Assembly: GCA_022510615.1 (NCBI GenBank)
Contig: JAFLTC010000010.1
Location: 1 to 59,695 of the forward strand
DNA: 59,695 bases
DNA from: Lachnospiraceae bacterium
Lineage (GTDB): Bacteria > Bacillota > Clostridia > Lachnospirales > Lachnospiraceae
Direction of reading: 5' to 3'
A program made the translations under genes and the position numbers. Positions 59,558 through 59,695 of this stretch are shown piece by piece; position 1 is the stretch's first letter, and each line of letters begins with the position of its first letter. The notes beneath the pieces were generated by a model, which was not told the DNA's origin, made no database searches, and was given only the letters and a program-made list of their open reading frames with translations.

Positions 59558-59617
59558 TTGCAGCCCTCCATTTTTGATTAGTTATTTTATGTAAAACTCA
59601 AATTTTATCCGATTATA

Positions 59618-59646
59618 ATTGTATATCTTTTCCCCACAAATGGCAA
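59618..59646 (-). promoter_or_regulatory. Sigma-A promoter of the decarboxylase cluster
   Basis: TTGCCA (59641-59646), a 17-nt spacer and TACAAT (59618-59623). An overlapping TATAAT lies a few bases downstream. The leader to the ATG at 59557 is about 55 nt. Confidence 0.7.
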
Positions 59647-59695
59647 CTATTATTTTTGTTTTTTTCACAAAAAAAGAATAGGATAATTGCCTTGT

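Overview
The window looks like chromosomal DNA of an anaerobic, endospore-forming Clostridia member, most likely Lachnospiraceae. The reasons are the moderate-to-low GC, strong AGGAGG ribosome sites, spoIVA, a Gram-positive type IV pilus locus, FapA, a Na+-pumping decarboxylase cluster, a tryptophan T-box and the ylxM-ffh-rpsP-khpA-rimM-trmD order. Every convincing gene is on the minus strand, so transcription runs from high to low coordinates. No rRNA, tRNA, insertion sequence, phage or CRISPR array was seen.

In transcription order: (1) 59.6-54.8 kb, a biotin-dependent decarboxylase cluster (acyl-CoA-type carboxyltransferase, OadG, biotin carrier, OadB, OadA-type carboxyltransferase) behind a good sigma-A promoter. 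(2) 54.7-53.0 kb, a methyltransferase, then a small gene broken by an apparent 1-nt frameshift behind a sigma-28-like -10, then a 15-codon ORF running into a terminator. (3) 52.8-45.4 kb, five tandem paralogous lipoproteins of unknown function with their own promoter, closed by a large structured element. (4) 45.2-39.6 kb, the SRP/ribosome-maturation operon running into hisB and a HisF-like/HisI/HisE fusion. (5) 39.6-23.9 kb, a type IV pilus locus: a 46-aa membrane peptide, pilB, pilT, pilC, major pilin (own promoter and 5' hairpin), prepilin peptidase, a PilM-PilN fusion, PilO-like protein, four minor pilins or pilin-like proteins and a 1034-aa surface protein. (6) 23.9-19.3 kb, housekeeping genes rnhB, FlhB-C-terminal-like, yraN, der, plsY and gpsA. 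(7) 19.3-12.4 kb, the complete trpEGDCFBA operon behind a UGG-specifier T-box. (8) 12.4-8.0 kb, a trigger-factor/FKBP-like lipoprotein, a FapA protein with twelve exact 26-residue repeats, and a stand-alone HD-GYP protein. (9) 7.9-4.3 kb, spoIVA, a secreted SH3-NlpC/P60 hydrolase and a BofC-like gene behind a sigma-G-like promoter. (10) 4.3-0 kb, two FAD-dependent oxidoreductases, proB, a DUF896 gene and a truncated 5-formyl-THF cyclo-ligase.

The most interesting parts are the lipoprotein array, the pilus locus with its unusual large proteins, the repeat-fused FapA, the pairing of two carboxyltransferases around one biotin carrier and Na+ pump, and several compact regulatory arrangements such as terminators overlapping the next promoter and hairpins at mRNA 5' ends. 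All functional calls come from reading motifs; no database search was run.
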